Below, in pieces: positions 35,758 to 46,565 of a stretch of DNA of 64,000 bases; the stretch's first letter is position 1, and every line of letters begins with the position of its first letter. The notes beneath the pieces were generated by a model that was not told the origin of the DNA, did no database searches, and was given only the letters and a program-made list of their open reading frames with translations. This DNA is from Lachnospiraceae bacterium (GTDB lineage: Bacteria; Bacillota; Clostridia; Lachnospirales; Lachnospiraceae): contig JAGCVY010000094.1 of assembly GCA_017962105.1 (NCBI GenBank), forward strand, positions 110,213-174,212. Direction: 5' to 3'. Both the position numbers and the translations under genes were made by a program.

Positions 35758-35988
35758 ATGAAAACTGTTACCATCACGTTGAATTCCATCGACAAAGTGA
35801 AGAATTTCGTAAATGATATCACTCGCTTCCGTTCGGATTTCGACCTTGTTTCCGGCCGTTACGTAATCGACGCAAAGTCCATCATGGGCATCTTCAGCCT
35901 TGACCTCTCGCGTCCGATCACGCTGAACATCCATAACGAGGACGAGATTGATACCATTCTCGAGGTTCTCAAGCCTTACATCTGCTGA
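35758..35988 (+). CDS. HPr/Crh-like protein lacking the PTS histidine
   Basis: A 76-residue HPr-fold protein with AGGAGG before ATG 35758. The HPr C-terminal half is clear: VIDAKSIMGIFSLDLSRPITL, with Ser41 in KSIMG matching regulatory Ser46 of HPr, and NEDEIDTILEVL. The active-site segment that normally reads GLHARPA is replaced by NSIDKVKNF, so the phosphate-carrying histidine is missing and it cannot act in sugar transport. This is the pattern of Crh, which signals only through Ser46 phosphorylation to CcpA; equating the two is inference. Monocistronic, with its own promoter and terminator. Confidence 0.85.
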   Translation: MKTVTITLNSIDKVKNFVNDITRFRSDFDLVSGRYVIDAKSIMGIFSLDLSRPITLNIHNEDEIDTILEVLKPYIC

Positions 35989-36022
35989 TCTGTCGCGGAT
36001 TTTTCGTTACAACAATAAGTTC

Positions 36023-36057
36023 AATGGGCATTGCCATAGCGGCGATGCCCATTTCTT
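36023..36057. terminator. Bidirectional terminator between HPr-like gene and thiI
   Basis: AATGGGCAT (36023-36031) pairs perfectly with ATGCCCATT (36045-36053), followed by TCTTTTATT on the plus strand. It ends the HPr-like transcript and abuts the stop codon of the convergent thiI gene at 36058. Confidence 0.85.
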
Positions 36058-37242
36058 TTATTCCGGCATAATGCGGATCACCTGTCGTGTCGTTATGGCA
36101 CGCTCGATCATCTCGTCGATGTCGTCGGCGAGGATCCGCTCGGACTTCTCCATGGCCTTTACTAACGGTTTCGTGACCGGGTGCTTTGCCACGTAGATCG
36201 TACAGCAGTCCTCATAGGGCTGGATGCTGGTCTCATATGTCCCGATCTTCTTGGAAATCTGAACGATATCCTCCTTGTCAAACGCGATCAGCGGACGGTA
36301 AACCGGCAGCGTACAGACGTTGTTGGTAGCGTTTAAGCTGTGCATGGTCTGGCTCGCAACCTGCCCGATGCTCTCACCGGTGACCAGCGCAAGGCAATCG
36401 TATTGCAGGCCGATCTTTTCGGCGATCCGCATCATATAACGGCGCATCAAAATCGTCAGTTCATCGTGGGGACAGCGGTCATAGATGGCCATCTGGATCT
36501 CTGTAAAATTCACCACATTCAGATGGATCGGACCGGTGTAGCGGCTGATGATCCTCGCAAGGTCGATCACCTTCTGAAGCGCTCTCTCACTGGTGTACGG
36601 CGGCGCATGAAAATACGTCGCGTCAATATAAACGCCGCGCTTTGCGATCATATAGCCGGCAACGGGGCTGTCAATCCCTCCGGAAAGCAAAAGCATCGCC
36701 TTTCCGTTGCATCCGACAGGCATTCCGCCGGGTCCCGCATAGCTGTCTGTGTAAATATACAGTCTGCCTCTCACTTCAACGTTGAATTTGATCTGCGGAT
36801 CATGGACATCCACCTTCATCTCCGGGAAACACCGAAGGAGATGCTCTCCGACCGCGGCACAGATCTCCGGCGACTCCTTCGGGTAGTTTTTATCCCCTCT
36901 CTTACAGAACACCTTGAAGGTAACATTTTTGTCCTTTATATTTCTCTCCACGTAGGAACGGCAGGCTTCCAGAATATCGTCCCACTCCGTGCTTTTGCAG
37001 ATGTCGACAGGACAGTATTCCGCAACGCCGAACACACGGGAAATCGCCTCCACGGTATCGTCATAATCGTACCCTTCCGGGCACTCCACGAAGATCCGTC
37101 CGGGTTCCTTGCGAACCTGGTATCCGTCCCCCGCCGACTTCAGTCCGTACCGGATCTGCTTCACAAGACAATCCTCAAAATAGGATCGGTTGTTTCCCTT
37201 CAGTCCGATCTCCGCATACTTGATCAAAAACGCCTGATACAT
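36058..37242 (-). CDS. thiI: tRNA uracil 4-sulfurtransferase ThiI
   Basis: ThiI makes 4-thiouridine at tRNA position 8 and can supply sulfur for thiamin thiazole. The 394-residue product has the NFLD and THUMP domains (1-170, ... GKMLLL-type AMLLLSGGIDSPVAGYMIAKRG PP-loop near residue 185) and the AANH catalytic domain with GESIGQVASQT and Cys-containing EDCCTIYVAKHP near residue 345. There is no rhodanese extension, so persulfide relay uses an internal Cys, typical of Bacillota. It follows the cysteine desulfurase gene by 35 bases; the pair forms the s4U pathway. Confidence 0.95.
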   Translation of the reverse strand: MYQAFLIKYAEIGLKGNNRSYFEDCLVKQIRYGLKSAGDGYQVRKEPGRIFVECPEGYDYDDTVEAISRVFGVAEYCPVDICKSTEWDDILEACRSYVERNIKDKNVTFKVFCKRGDKNYPKESPEICAAVGEHLLRCFPEMKVDVHDPQIKFNVEVRGRLYIYTDSYAGPGGMPVGCNGKAMLLLSGGIDSPVAGYMIAKRGVYIDATYFHAPPYTSERALQKVIDLARIISRYTGPIHLNVVNFTEIQMAIYDRCPHDELTILMRRYMMRIAEKIGLQYDCLALVTGESIGQVASQTMHSLNATNNVCTLPVYRPLIAFDKEDIVQISKKIGTYETSIQPYEDCCTIYVAKHPVTKPLVKAMEKSERILADDIDEMIERAITTRQVIRIMPE

Positions 37243-37277
37243 GTTTCTTTTCTATCCTTCCGATTTCGAAATATCTG

Positions 37278-38468
37278 TCAACTTCTTCTGTATCTGCCGA
37301 GCACCGGCACGAGTTCCTTAAGGGCTTCCGCAGCAAGCCGGATCTCCTCCTCCGTTGTTTCATAGGAGAAACTGAACCGAAGCGTGGAGTCCAGCAGCGC
37401 ATTTTCCACGCCGATGGCCTTAAGGGTGCCGCTGATCGCAGGATGGTTGGAGGAACATGCGGATCCCGAGGAGACATAGATTCCCTTGTCCTCGAGAGCA
37501 TGTAAAAGAACTTCACTGCGGACACCCCGGAAGCTTACGCTCACGATGTGAGGCGCTGTCTTTCGGATGCGCTCCGCAAGGGTCTCTGTTATAACGTCGG
37601 AAAATACGCCGTTGACGGTCGCTCCCGGCACCTCCGAAACCAGCGTGACAAACTGTTCCTTCAGCTCATACAAATGCGAGCGTTTTCTTTCTGCATCGGC
37701 AAACCAGTTGGAAACCGCAGCCCCGAGTCCTGCAATCCCGGGTACATTTTCCGTGCCGGATCGAAGGTCCTTCTGCTGGCCTCCGCCATAGATCAGCGGC
37801 TTTATCGCAAGTTTCTCCCGCACGTACAAAAAGCCGGTACCCTTGGGGGCGTGAAGCTTGTGACCGCTCACGGAGAGAAGGTCGATCCCCATGCGTTTGG
37901 GGTACAGCGGGATCTTTCCGTAGGCCTGAATAGCGTCCGTATGAAACCATGCGTTCGGTGTCTTTTCATGGACAAGCGCTGCAAGCTCCGCAACCGGTTC
38001 CACGGCTCCGATCTCATTGTTGACCGCCATCACGGAAACCAGGATGGTATCATCCGTGAGTGCGGCCGCAAGGGTTTCCGGAGAAACGATCCCGTTCGCA
38101 TCCACCTCAAGGAAGGTTACGCGATATCCCAGATCCTGCAGGTGCAGGATTGGCTGATAAACGGAGGCATGCTCGATCCGTGTGGTGATGATATGGTTGC
38201 CGTATCGTTTTCTGGCATCGGCGCCGCACAAAAGAGCCATATTGTTGGATTCGGTGCCGCCGGAGGTGAAAACGATAGTCTCCTCCGGTACCTTAAGGCT
38301 TCCGGCGATGGCTTTTCTCGCATTTTTCACATACTGCTCCGCCTCGAACCCCTTGTGATGGAGGGACGAAGGATTGCCGTACTGCTCCCGCATTGCAGCG
38401 GAAGCTGCATCCGCGGCTTCGGGAAGCACCCGGGTAGTCGCCGCGTTATCAAGATAGATCTCTCTCAT
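37278..38468 (-). CDS. Cysteine desulfurase (IscS/NifS family)
   Basis: A 396-residue PLP enzyme that takes sulfur from cysteine and passes it as persulfide. It has YLDNAATTRVLPEA, FTSGGTESNNMALL, HTDAIQAYGKIP, the PLP Lys in SVSGHKLHAPKGTGFLY (near residue 200) and the persulfide Cys in SSGSACSSNHPAIS (near 325). Linked to thiI downstream and overlapping rsmE by four bases upstream, so it is likely the NifZ-type desulfurase dedicated to tRNA thiolation, although a housekeeping role in Fe-S assembly is not excluded. Confidence 0.93.
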   Translation of the reverse strand: MREIYLDNAATTRVLPEAADAASAAMREQYGNPSSLHHKGFEAEQYVKNARKAIAGSLKVPEETIVFTSGGTESNNMALLCGADARKRYGNHIITTRIEHASVYQPILHLQDLGYRVTFLEVDANGIVSPETLAAALTDDTILVSVMAVNNEIGAVEPVAELAALVHEKTPNAWFHTDAIQAYGKIPLYPKRMGIDLLSVSGHKLHAPKGTGFLYVREKLAIKPLIYGGGQQKDLRSGTENVPGIAGLGAAVSNWFADAERKRSHLYELKEQFVTLVSEVPGATVNGVFSDVITETLAERIRKTAPHIVSVSFRGVRSEVLLHALEDKGIYVSSGSACSSNHPAISGTLKAIGVENALLDSTLRFSFSYETTEEEIRLAAEALKELVPVLGRYRRS

Positions 38469-39223
38469 AGATTTTCCATAATCTCCTCTGCGCGAAGCAT
38501 CAGTGCAGACAGCACCGCAAGGCCCGCTGTTTCCGTCCTAAGGATCCGTCTTCCGAGACTGATGGTGCGTGCTCCGGCCTTCTCTGCAAGCTCAACCTCA
38601 TCTCTGGCGAAACCGCCTTCCGGGCCGATGAACACAGCGATCCTCCGAACCTTCATCGCCTCGTCAAAGGCTTCCTTTGTGGCCTTCATCCCAATCGCAT
38701 TCTCGTAGGGAAGCAGAATGCAGCAGCCTCTGGCTTTTGCATCCCCAACGGCCTCGGCGAAACGCATAGGCTCCGTTACCTCCGGAAGGATTCCCCTTCC
38801 GCACTGCTTGGCGGCGCTCTCCGCGATGGCGCGGAACCGCTCCGTCTTCCTCTGTTCCTTCTTCGGATCCTCGAGCTTCACGATGGTGCGCTCGCATAAT
38901 ACGGGAACGATCCTCACGGCTCCCAATTCCACAGACTTCTGCAGGATCAGCTCCATCTTATCCTTCTTTGGGAACCCCTGATACAGCGTTATCTCTACAG
39001 GAAGTTCAACAGCGGACGGAATCCGCTCGTTGATGTGCAGATGACATACCCCGTTGTCAAAATCCTCGATGGCACAGGCATAGTCCCATCCCTGCCCGTC
39101 GCATACCGTAAGGGAATCGCCGACACGCATGCGCAAGACGTTTCGGATGTGATTGTAATCGCCCTCGGAAACCGAAATGGAGTCGCCGCTTACGCTTTCC
39201 GGGCTTACGAAAAATCTCGGCAT
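38465..39223 (-). CDS. rsmE: 16S rRNA m3U1498 methyltransferase RsmE
   Basis: RsmE is a SPOUT-class methyltransferase modifying U1498 of 16S rRNA. From ATG 39223 (AAAGGAGGCAGT before it) the product has 252 residues: a PUA-like N-terminal domain (1-70, PRFFVSPESVS, HIRNVLRMRVGDSL) and the knotted SAM domain with LYQGFPKKDKMELILQKSVELG, RFRAIAESAAKQCGRGILPEV, AVFIGPEGGFARDEVE and ISLGRRILRTETAGLAVLSAL. It sits between prmA and the desulfurase gene; prmA-rsmE linkage is common in Bacillota. Confidence 0.95.
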   Translation of the reverse strand: MPRFFVSPESVSGDSISVSEGDYNHIRNVLRMRVGDSLTVCDGQGWDYACAIEDFDNGVCHLHINERIPSAVELPVEITLYQGFPKKDKMELILQKSVELGAVRIVPVLCERTIVKLEDPKKEQRKTERFRAIAESAAKQCGRGILPEVTEPMRFAEAVGDAKARGCCILLPYENAIGMKATKEAFDEAMKVRRIAVFIGPEGGFARDEVELAEKAGARTISLGRRILRTETAGLAVLSALMLRAEEIMENL

Positions 39224-39234
39224 ACTGCCTCCTT

Positions 39235-40248
39235 TTACTGCGCAAGGACCGCGGTCAGGCTGACCCAGTCGTTGCGGTGTCTTCTCTCGGTGACGCGGTA
39301 CCCGCACCGCTCAAACTCGGCGACCATCTCCTCCTCGCGGGACGCAAGGATTCCCGATGTGATAAAACATCCGTCATCCGCAAGGAAGTTCCTTACAACG
39401 GGCATCAGCGGTTTGATCACGTCGGCAAGGATGTTTGCCACCACAACCGGGTAGCGTCCGCATACACATTCTTCGGCAAATACACTGTCGGATATCACAT
39501 CTCCGGCGAAAAAGGATGCTGTCCCCGGAACAATCTCCGGCTTGGGCCTTTTCGCAAGAACAATTCCGTTTTGTACGGCATTTTCCTCCGATACCGCTAC
39601 GGCAATCGGGTCGATGTCAACGCCGATGCAGCAGCCACATCCGATCTTCATGGAAAGGATGGACAAGATCCCGCTTCCGCAGCCGATATCAAGCACATGA
39701 TCTCCCGGCCCTACATGATCGCGAAGGGATTCGATGCAGAGCCATGTGGTCTCGTGGGATCCGGTGCCGAAAGCGGTCCCCGGGTCGATCTCGATGACGA
39801 TATCGCCGTCCCTGACCTCGGAATTCTCCTCCCATGTCGGCTTGATCAGAATATCCACTCCGATGCGGAAGGAATGAAAATACTGTTTCCAGTTGTTGAT
39901 CCAATCAAGGTCCTCCGTTACGGAAGTCTCAATCGCAAGTTCTCCGAAGTCTGCCAGTCCGTCGTACTCCGCGATCGCCGAACGGATCTCGTCGATGCGT
40001 TCCCGGATGGCAGCTTCGTCATTTTCCGAAGATGACTCATCCTGCTCGGTATAGCAGCGGATTGTCGAAGTTTTGTCAGCCGCGTCGGTCTCCAGCGGAA
40101 TATCGATAAACTGTGCCCTGGCTTCCGCCTCGGTGAGCGGCACGTTGTCGATGATCTCAACGCCGTCATACCCAAGCCCCGCTAATGCGGCGCAGACATA
40201 GTCCTCCGCGTCCACCGTAGTCTTTATTGTAAAAACCGTCCACTTCAT
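39235..40248 (-). CDS. prmA: Ribosomal protein L11 methyltransferase PrmA
   Basis: PrmA trimethylates lysines of ribosomal protein L11. The 337-residue product (MKWTVFTIKTTVDAEDYVCAAL...) has the N-terminal substrate-recognition domain, an acidic insert rich in Ser/Glu (about 70-95), then SAM motif HVLDIGCGSGILSILSMKIG preceded by DPGTAFGTGSHETTWLC, and VVVANILADVIKPLMP with TSGILASREEEM. It is somewhat longer than usual because of the insert. First gene of the prmA-rsmE-desulfurase-thiI run, with its own promoter. Confidence 0.93.
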   Translation of the reverse strand: MKWTVFTIKTTVDAEDYVCAALAGLGYDGVEIIDNVPLTEAEARAQFIDIPLETDAADKTSTIRCYTEQDESSSENDEAAIRERIDEIRSAIAEYDGLADFGELAIETSVTEDLDWINNWKQYFHSFRIGVDILIKPTWEENSEVRDGDIVIEIDPGTAFGTGSHETTWLCIESLRDHVGPGDHVLDIGCGSGILSILSMKIGCGCCIGVDIDPIAVAVSEENAVQNGIVLAKRPKPEIVPGTASFFAGDVISDSVFAEECVCGRYPVVVANILADVIKPLMPVVRNFLADDGCFITSGILASREEEMVAEFERCGYRVTERRHRNDWVSLTAVLAQ

Positions 40249-40284
40249 GGTTATCCCTCTTTTCAGGTTGTGCACACAGTGCTA

Positions 40285-40313
40285 AGAATACCACAAACCG
40301 TGCCTGTTCACAA
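40285..40313 (-). promoter_or_regulatory. Promoter of prmA operon
   Basis: Minus strand -35 TTGTGA (40313-40308), 17-base spacer, -10 TATTCT (40290-40285), about 37 bases before the prmA start. Inferred from consensus. Confidence 0.55.
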
Positions 40314-40340
40314 GTGAAAATGCTTTGTTCCCAACGGAAA

Positions 40341-40371
40341 AGCGTGTGTCACGAAAAATGCAACACACGCT
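40341..40371 (-). terminator. Terminator of the hrcA-grpE-dnaK-dnaJ operon
   Basis: AGCGTGTGT (40341-40349) pairs with ACACACGCT (40363-40371) around a 13-base loop; on the minus strand the stem is followed by TTTTCC. It is 34 bases past the dnaJ stop. The U-run is short, so termination may be partial. Confidence 0.65.
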
Positions 40372-40405
40372 GTTTCTATACATATTTACCTGACAAAACG
40401 GGAAC

Positions 40406-41536
40406 TCATTTGCCGAAGAACTTCTTTTTCTTTCCGTCATCCCCGCCCGGAGTCTTTCCGTTCAAGGAATCGTCGAAAGCCTTCAGGAGTTCCTTCTGCT
40501 GGCTGGTGAGTTTCGTCGGAACCTGCACGATCAGCGTGACATAATGGTCGCCTCGCTGGCTCTCATGATGCAGGTACGGCACGCCCTTGCCGCGGAGACG
40601 CACCTTCGTGTCCGTCTGTGTGCCGGGCTTTAAGTCATACAAAACATCGCCGTCGATGGTGTGGATACGGATATCCCCGCCAAGCGCTGCCTGTGCATAG
40701 GAAATCGGCATTGTGGAGTAAAGGTCGAAATTGTCCCGCTGGAAGATCGGATGCCTCGAGATCTGTACATCCACCAAAAGGCTTCCTCTCTCTCCGCCGT
40801 TTACGCCGGGTTCGCCGAGATCCCGCATGCGGATGCTCTGACCCTCATCGATACCGGCGGGGATCACAACCTTGATGTTCTTGCGGGTTGCGATGTAACC
40901 GGTGCCGTAGCAGTCTTTACATTTTTCGCGGATGACCTTGCCGGTACCTTTACAGTCAGGACAGGTCTTCTGATTCTGGATCACGCCGAGTATCGTCTGC
41001 TGTGTATAGATGATCGAACCGCTTCCCTTACACTTGCTGCAGGTTTCCGCGTTGGTGCCGGGCTTTGCGCCGGACCCGTTGCAGGTCTTGCAGGTGTCTT
41101 TAAAGCTGAGTTCGAGCTCCTTTTCACAGCCGAACACGGCCTCCTCGAAGGTGATCCGGATCGTAGCCCGGACGCTGGCACCGTTTCTGGGTGCGTTACC
41201 GCCGCGGGACTGTGCCCGTCTGCCGCCTCCGAACATATCTCCGAAGCCGAACATGTCAAAAATGTCGCTGAAGTCACCGGTAAAGTCGTATCCGCCGCCT
41301 CCGCCCTGTTCAAAGGCCGCATGTCCGAAGCGGTCGTACTGGGCGCGCTTCTCCGAGTCGCTCAGTACGGAATACGCTTCGCTTGCTTCCTTGAACTTGG
41401 CTTCTGCGTCCTTATCCCCGGGATTTACGTCCGGATGATACTTCTTAGCGAGACTTCGATAGGCCTTCTTGATCTCGTCTTCCGATGCTGTCTTGGAGAC
41501 GCCCAGGACCTCATAGTAATCTCTCTTATCTGCCAT
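40406..41536 (-). CDS. dnaJ: Chaperone DnaJ (Hsp40)
   Basis: DnaJ delivers clients to DnaK and stimulates its ATPase. The 376-residue product has the J domain (1-70, [21 protein letters not shown] and the HPD tripeptide), a Gly/Phe-rich linker with FGDMFGGG (75-115), four CxxCxGxG zinc repeats (about 140-215: [32 protein letters not shown]) and the C-terminal peptide-binding domains. Last gene of the heat-shock operon, 50 bases after dnaK. Confidence 0.97.
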   Translation of the reverse strand: MADKRDYYEVLGVSKTASEDEIKKAYRSLAKKYHPDVNPGDKDAEAKFKEASEAYSVLSDSEKRAQYDRFGHAAFEQGGGGGYDFTGDFSDIFDMFGFGDMFGGGRRAQSRGGNAPRNGASVRATIRITFEEAVFGCEKELELSFKDTCKTCNGSGAKPGTNAETCSKCKGSGSIIYTQQTILGVIQNQKTCPDCKGTGKVIREKCKDCYGTGYIATRKNIKVVIPAGIDEGQSIRMRDLGEPGVNGGERGSLLVDVQISRHPIFQRDNFDLYSTMPISYAQAALGGDIRIHTIDGDVLYDLKPGTQTDTKVRLRGKGVPYLHHESQRGDHYVTLIVQVPTKLTSQQKELLKAFDDSLNGKTPGGDDGKKKKFFGK

Positions 41537-41586
41537 ACGCAGCTCCTACCCGTTTCCTGTGCATTCAAAAGATACCCAGGAACGAT

Positions 41587-44180
<2,594 letters not shown>

Positions 44181-44228
44181 AACTGCCTCCGTTATTTCTT
44201 CGCGCTTTTCTTCGTCACGCGGAAAATG

Positions 44229-45254
44229 CTATTCCTTGTCCTTTCGGAAAATCTGATCCAGCTCTGTCATCAGATTTCGCAAAGTCCCCACAACCTTCTC
44301 GTAATCCATACGTCTCGGACCGATGATACCGATTTTTCCGTACACGCCTTCCTCGATATGGTAGGTGGCGGTGACCACCGAACAGTCCTTCGTCGCCTCG
44401 ATCGGCGACTCATCTCCGATGTACACCTGAATGCCGCGGTCGGAATCGCCTTCCTGATACATCAGTTCGGTGAGTTCCTTCTTCTCCTCCAAAACGCTCA
44501 AAAGCGTGCTGGCCTTGGCGGAATCGTTGAGCTCAGGATATTTGAAAATGTTGGTCGAGCCGCTGGTGTAGGCTTCGACCTCCTCGCTCTCAAGGCTTGT
44601 TGCGATGACGTCGAGGATGTCGGAGATCATTGCCGAATATCCGCCGGATTCGTTGCGCATCTTCTGCATGACGCTGGCGTTGATCTCCTGCAGATCCAGC
44701 CCCTGCAGGAAGGTGTTGAACATCAGGTTAAACTTGAGAAGCGTCTCCTGTGTCAGCTCTTCATCGATGTGGATCAGGTTGTTCTTTACGATGTTTCCTT
44801 CCAGGATGATAACCGCCAGAAGGCTCTCCGGATCCACCTGCGTCAGCTGGATGAACTTGATGCGGTGTTTGTGATATCGGGGCGCCGTGATCAGCGAAGC
44901 ATAGTTCGTGTTGACGGCGATCACCTTCGCAGCCTCCTTAAGGATGTTGTCGAGTTTCTCCGATTTCGCATTGAGTTCCAGCTTGAGGTTGTCCATCTCG
45001 GTCTGTTTGTCCTGCATCAGCATGTCGACATACAGACGATACCCTTTGTCCGACGGAATTCTTCCCGCCGAAGTGTGCGGCTGAAGGATGTATCCCATCT
45101 CCTCGAGATCCGACATCTCATTTCGAATTGTCGCAGAGCTTAGATTCAGGTCCGTATACTTGGAAATCGTACGGGAACCTACCGGTTCGCCGGTTTCCAG
45201 ATAGTTCTGAATGATAGCCCGCAGAATCGTCATTTTGCGTTCGTCCAATTCCAC
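44229..45254 (-). CDS. hrcA: Heat-inducible transcription repressor HrcA
   Basis: HrcA binds CIRCE and represses the heat-shock operon, with GroEL as co-regulator. I place the start at GTG 45254, giving a 341-residue protein beginning M/V-ELDERKMTILRAIIQNYLETGEPVGSRTI, the usual family N-terminus, with GGCGGGG seven bases upstream. An ATG at 45290 in the same frame lies inside the CIRCE right arm, has no ribosome site and adds 12 unconserved residues. Winged-helix motif SSATIRNEMSDLEEMGYILQPHTSAGRIPSDKGYR is followed by the GAF-like and insertion domains, ending with GIIGPRRMDYEKVV. Confidence 0.93.
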   Translation of the reverse strand: MELDERKMTILRAIIQNYLETGEPVGSRTISKYTDLNLSSATIRNEMSDLEEMGYILQPHTSAGRIPSDKGYRLYVDMLMQDKQTEMDNLKLELNAKSEKLDNILKEAAKVIAVNTNYASLITAPRYHKHRIKFIQLTQVDPESLLAVIILEGNIVKNNLIHIDEELTQETLLKFNLMFNTFLQGLDLQEINASVMQKMRNESGGYSAMISDILDVIATSLESEEVEAYTSGSTNIFKYPELNDSAKASTLLSVLEEKKELTELMYQEGDSDRGIQVYIGDESPIEATKDCSVVTATYHIEEGVYGKIGIIGPRRMDYEKVVGTLRNLMTELDQIFRKDKE

Positions 45255-45279
45255 CGTTCGTCCCCGCCTTTCCAAATTA

Positions 45280-45306
45280 TTAGCACTCATATGGTCTGAG
45301 TGCTAA
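45280..45306. promoter_or_regulatory. CIRCE operator
   Basis: TTAGCACTC (45280-45288), 9-base spacer, GAGTGCTAA (45298-45306): a perfect match to the CIRCE consensus inverted repeat bound by HrcA. It lies between the promoter and the GTG start, so repression is by blocking transcription start or elongation of hrcA-grpE-dnaK-dnaJ. Confidence 0.97.
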
Positions 45307-45317
45307 CATCTAACCAA

Positions 45318-45346
45318 AGAATACACCCGTAGAACGGTTTTGTCAA
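45318..45346 (-). promoter_or_regulatory. Sigma-A promoter of the heat-shock operon
   Basis: Minus strand -35 TTGACA (45346-45341), 17-base spacer, -10 TATTCT (45323-45318), 12 bases upstream of CIRCE. Arrangement matches known hrcA operons. Confidence 0.85.
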
Positions 45347-45405
45347 TACATTTTTTGTAACTAATTCGGAAAATGTCGAGGACAATTACGCTGCTTTCCG
45401 CACAC

Positions 45406-45434
45406 AAAAAACGCCGGAAAGCTCCGGCGTTTTT
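45406..45434. terminator. Bidirectional terminator downstream of hemW
   Basis: ACGCCGGA (45411-45418) and TCCGGCGT (45423-45430) form a perfect stem with a 4-base loop, flanked by an A-run on the left and TTTTT on the right. On the minus strand it ends lepA-hemW just past the hemW stop at 45438 and insulates the heat-shock promoter. Confidence 0.9.
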
Positions 45435-45437
45435 ACG

Positions 45438-46553
45438 CTAAATCATCACGTCCGAAAGAATGGAATTGCTCACCAGAAGGCCCTTTACCGTCAGGAAAAT
45501 CCTGCCTTCCGAGGAACCCGCAAGCCCTGCTTCAACATATTTCTTCATCCGGTCTGAAAAGCTCTCTGCCGCATCCCTCCCGAACCGGCTTTGAAACTCC
45601 GAAATGCCGATCCCTTCGTTCATCCGAAGGCCGAGCATGATGGTTTCATTGATCACATCGGTTTCGGAAAGCTCTTCTGTTGAAGCATATCGGCATTTTT
45701 CGAGGTATTCCGAAAGATCCCCGGTGACAGCGTATCTGCGGCTGCCGATCAGGCTTGCAGCGCCGAGTCCGACTCCCAGGTATTCCTCGCGTTTCCAATA
45801 CCCGATGTTATGTCGGCACTCTCTGCCTTCCCCGGCAAAATTCGAGATCTCATATTGCCTGTAACCGCAATCCGAGAGAAATTTCACTGCGGATTCATAG
45901 GTTCTGCAGGACTCCTCCTCATCCGGAAGCAGGTCCGGACGGGACTCGTATCGTTCGTAAAATGCTGTCCCGGGCTCCAGGATCAGGCTGTACGCGGAAA
46001 TATGTTCCGGATTAAGATCGATTACAGCCTTCAATGACTCGAGAAAACTGTCCCGCGTCTGCCCCGGCAGATTCATCATAAGATCGATATTGATGTTGTC
46101 AAACCCGGCTTCTCTGGCCATTGCCACGGTCTCCCGGACATTCTCAAAACGATGGATCCTGCCGAGGCTTTCCAGCTCCGGATCCTTCGCGGACTGGGCT
46201 CCGAAGCTGATCCGGTTGATCCCGCAGCGACGGTATTCCGAAAGCTTCTCTCTCGTCGCTGTGCCCGGATTGCATTCGATGGAGATCTCCGCAGTATCTG
46301 CTACATCAAAAGACTCTCGGACCCGTCTCATGAGTTCCTCGTAAAATCCTTCGTACATGAGGGACGGCGTTCCGCCTCCGATATAGATGGTTTCCACGTG
46401 GGGTCTTCCGCTCAGGATTCCGCCGCGGCTCTCAATGTCCCGAAACAGTGCCGCCGCGTAGTCCTTCTGCAAGTTCTCACATCCCGCGAAAGAAAGGAAA
46501 TCGCAGTAAGCACATTTTCTCCTGCAAAACGGAATATGGATGTACAGTTCCAT
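45438..46553 (-). CDS. hemW: Radical SAM HemW-like heme chaperone
   Basis: A 371-residue protein of the HemN/HemW radical SAM family. The 4Fe-4S motif is C10-x3-C14-x2-C17 (FCRRKCAYCDF), followed by YIGGGTPSLM, SIECNPGT, GINRISFGAQSAKDPEL, NIDLMMNLPGQTRDSF and ISAYSLILEPGTAFY. It lacks the N-terminal extension and extra Cys of true coproporphyrinogen dehydrogenase HemN, so HemW (heme trafficking) is the better name. It follows lepA by 12 bases, a common pairing in Bacillota. Confidence 0.9.
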   Translation of the reverse strand: MELYIHIPFCRRKCAYCDFLSFAGCENLQKDYAAALFRDIESRGGILSGRPHVETIYIGGGTPSLMYEGFYEELMRRVRESFDVADTAEISIECNPGTATREKLSEYRRCGINRISFGAQSAKDPELESLGRIHRFENVRETVAMAREAGFDNINIDLMMNLPGQTRDSFLESLKAVIDLNPEHISAYSLILEPGTAFYERYESRPDLLPDEEESCRTYESAVKFLSDCGYRQYEISNFAGEGRECRHNIGYWKREEYLGVGLGAASLIGSRRYAVTGDLSEYLEKCRYASTEELSETDVINETIMLGLRMNEGIGISEFQSRFGRDAAESFSDRMKKYVEAGLAGSSEGRIFLTVKGLLVSNSILSDVMI

Positions 46554-46565
46554 AGAGTCCTCTTC

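Noticed and set aside
40249-40405. Small gene between prmA and dnaJ
   Set aside because: No frame with start and ribosome site; the stretch holds a terminator and a promoter only.
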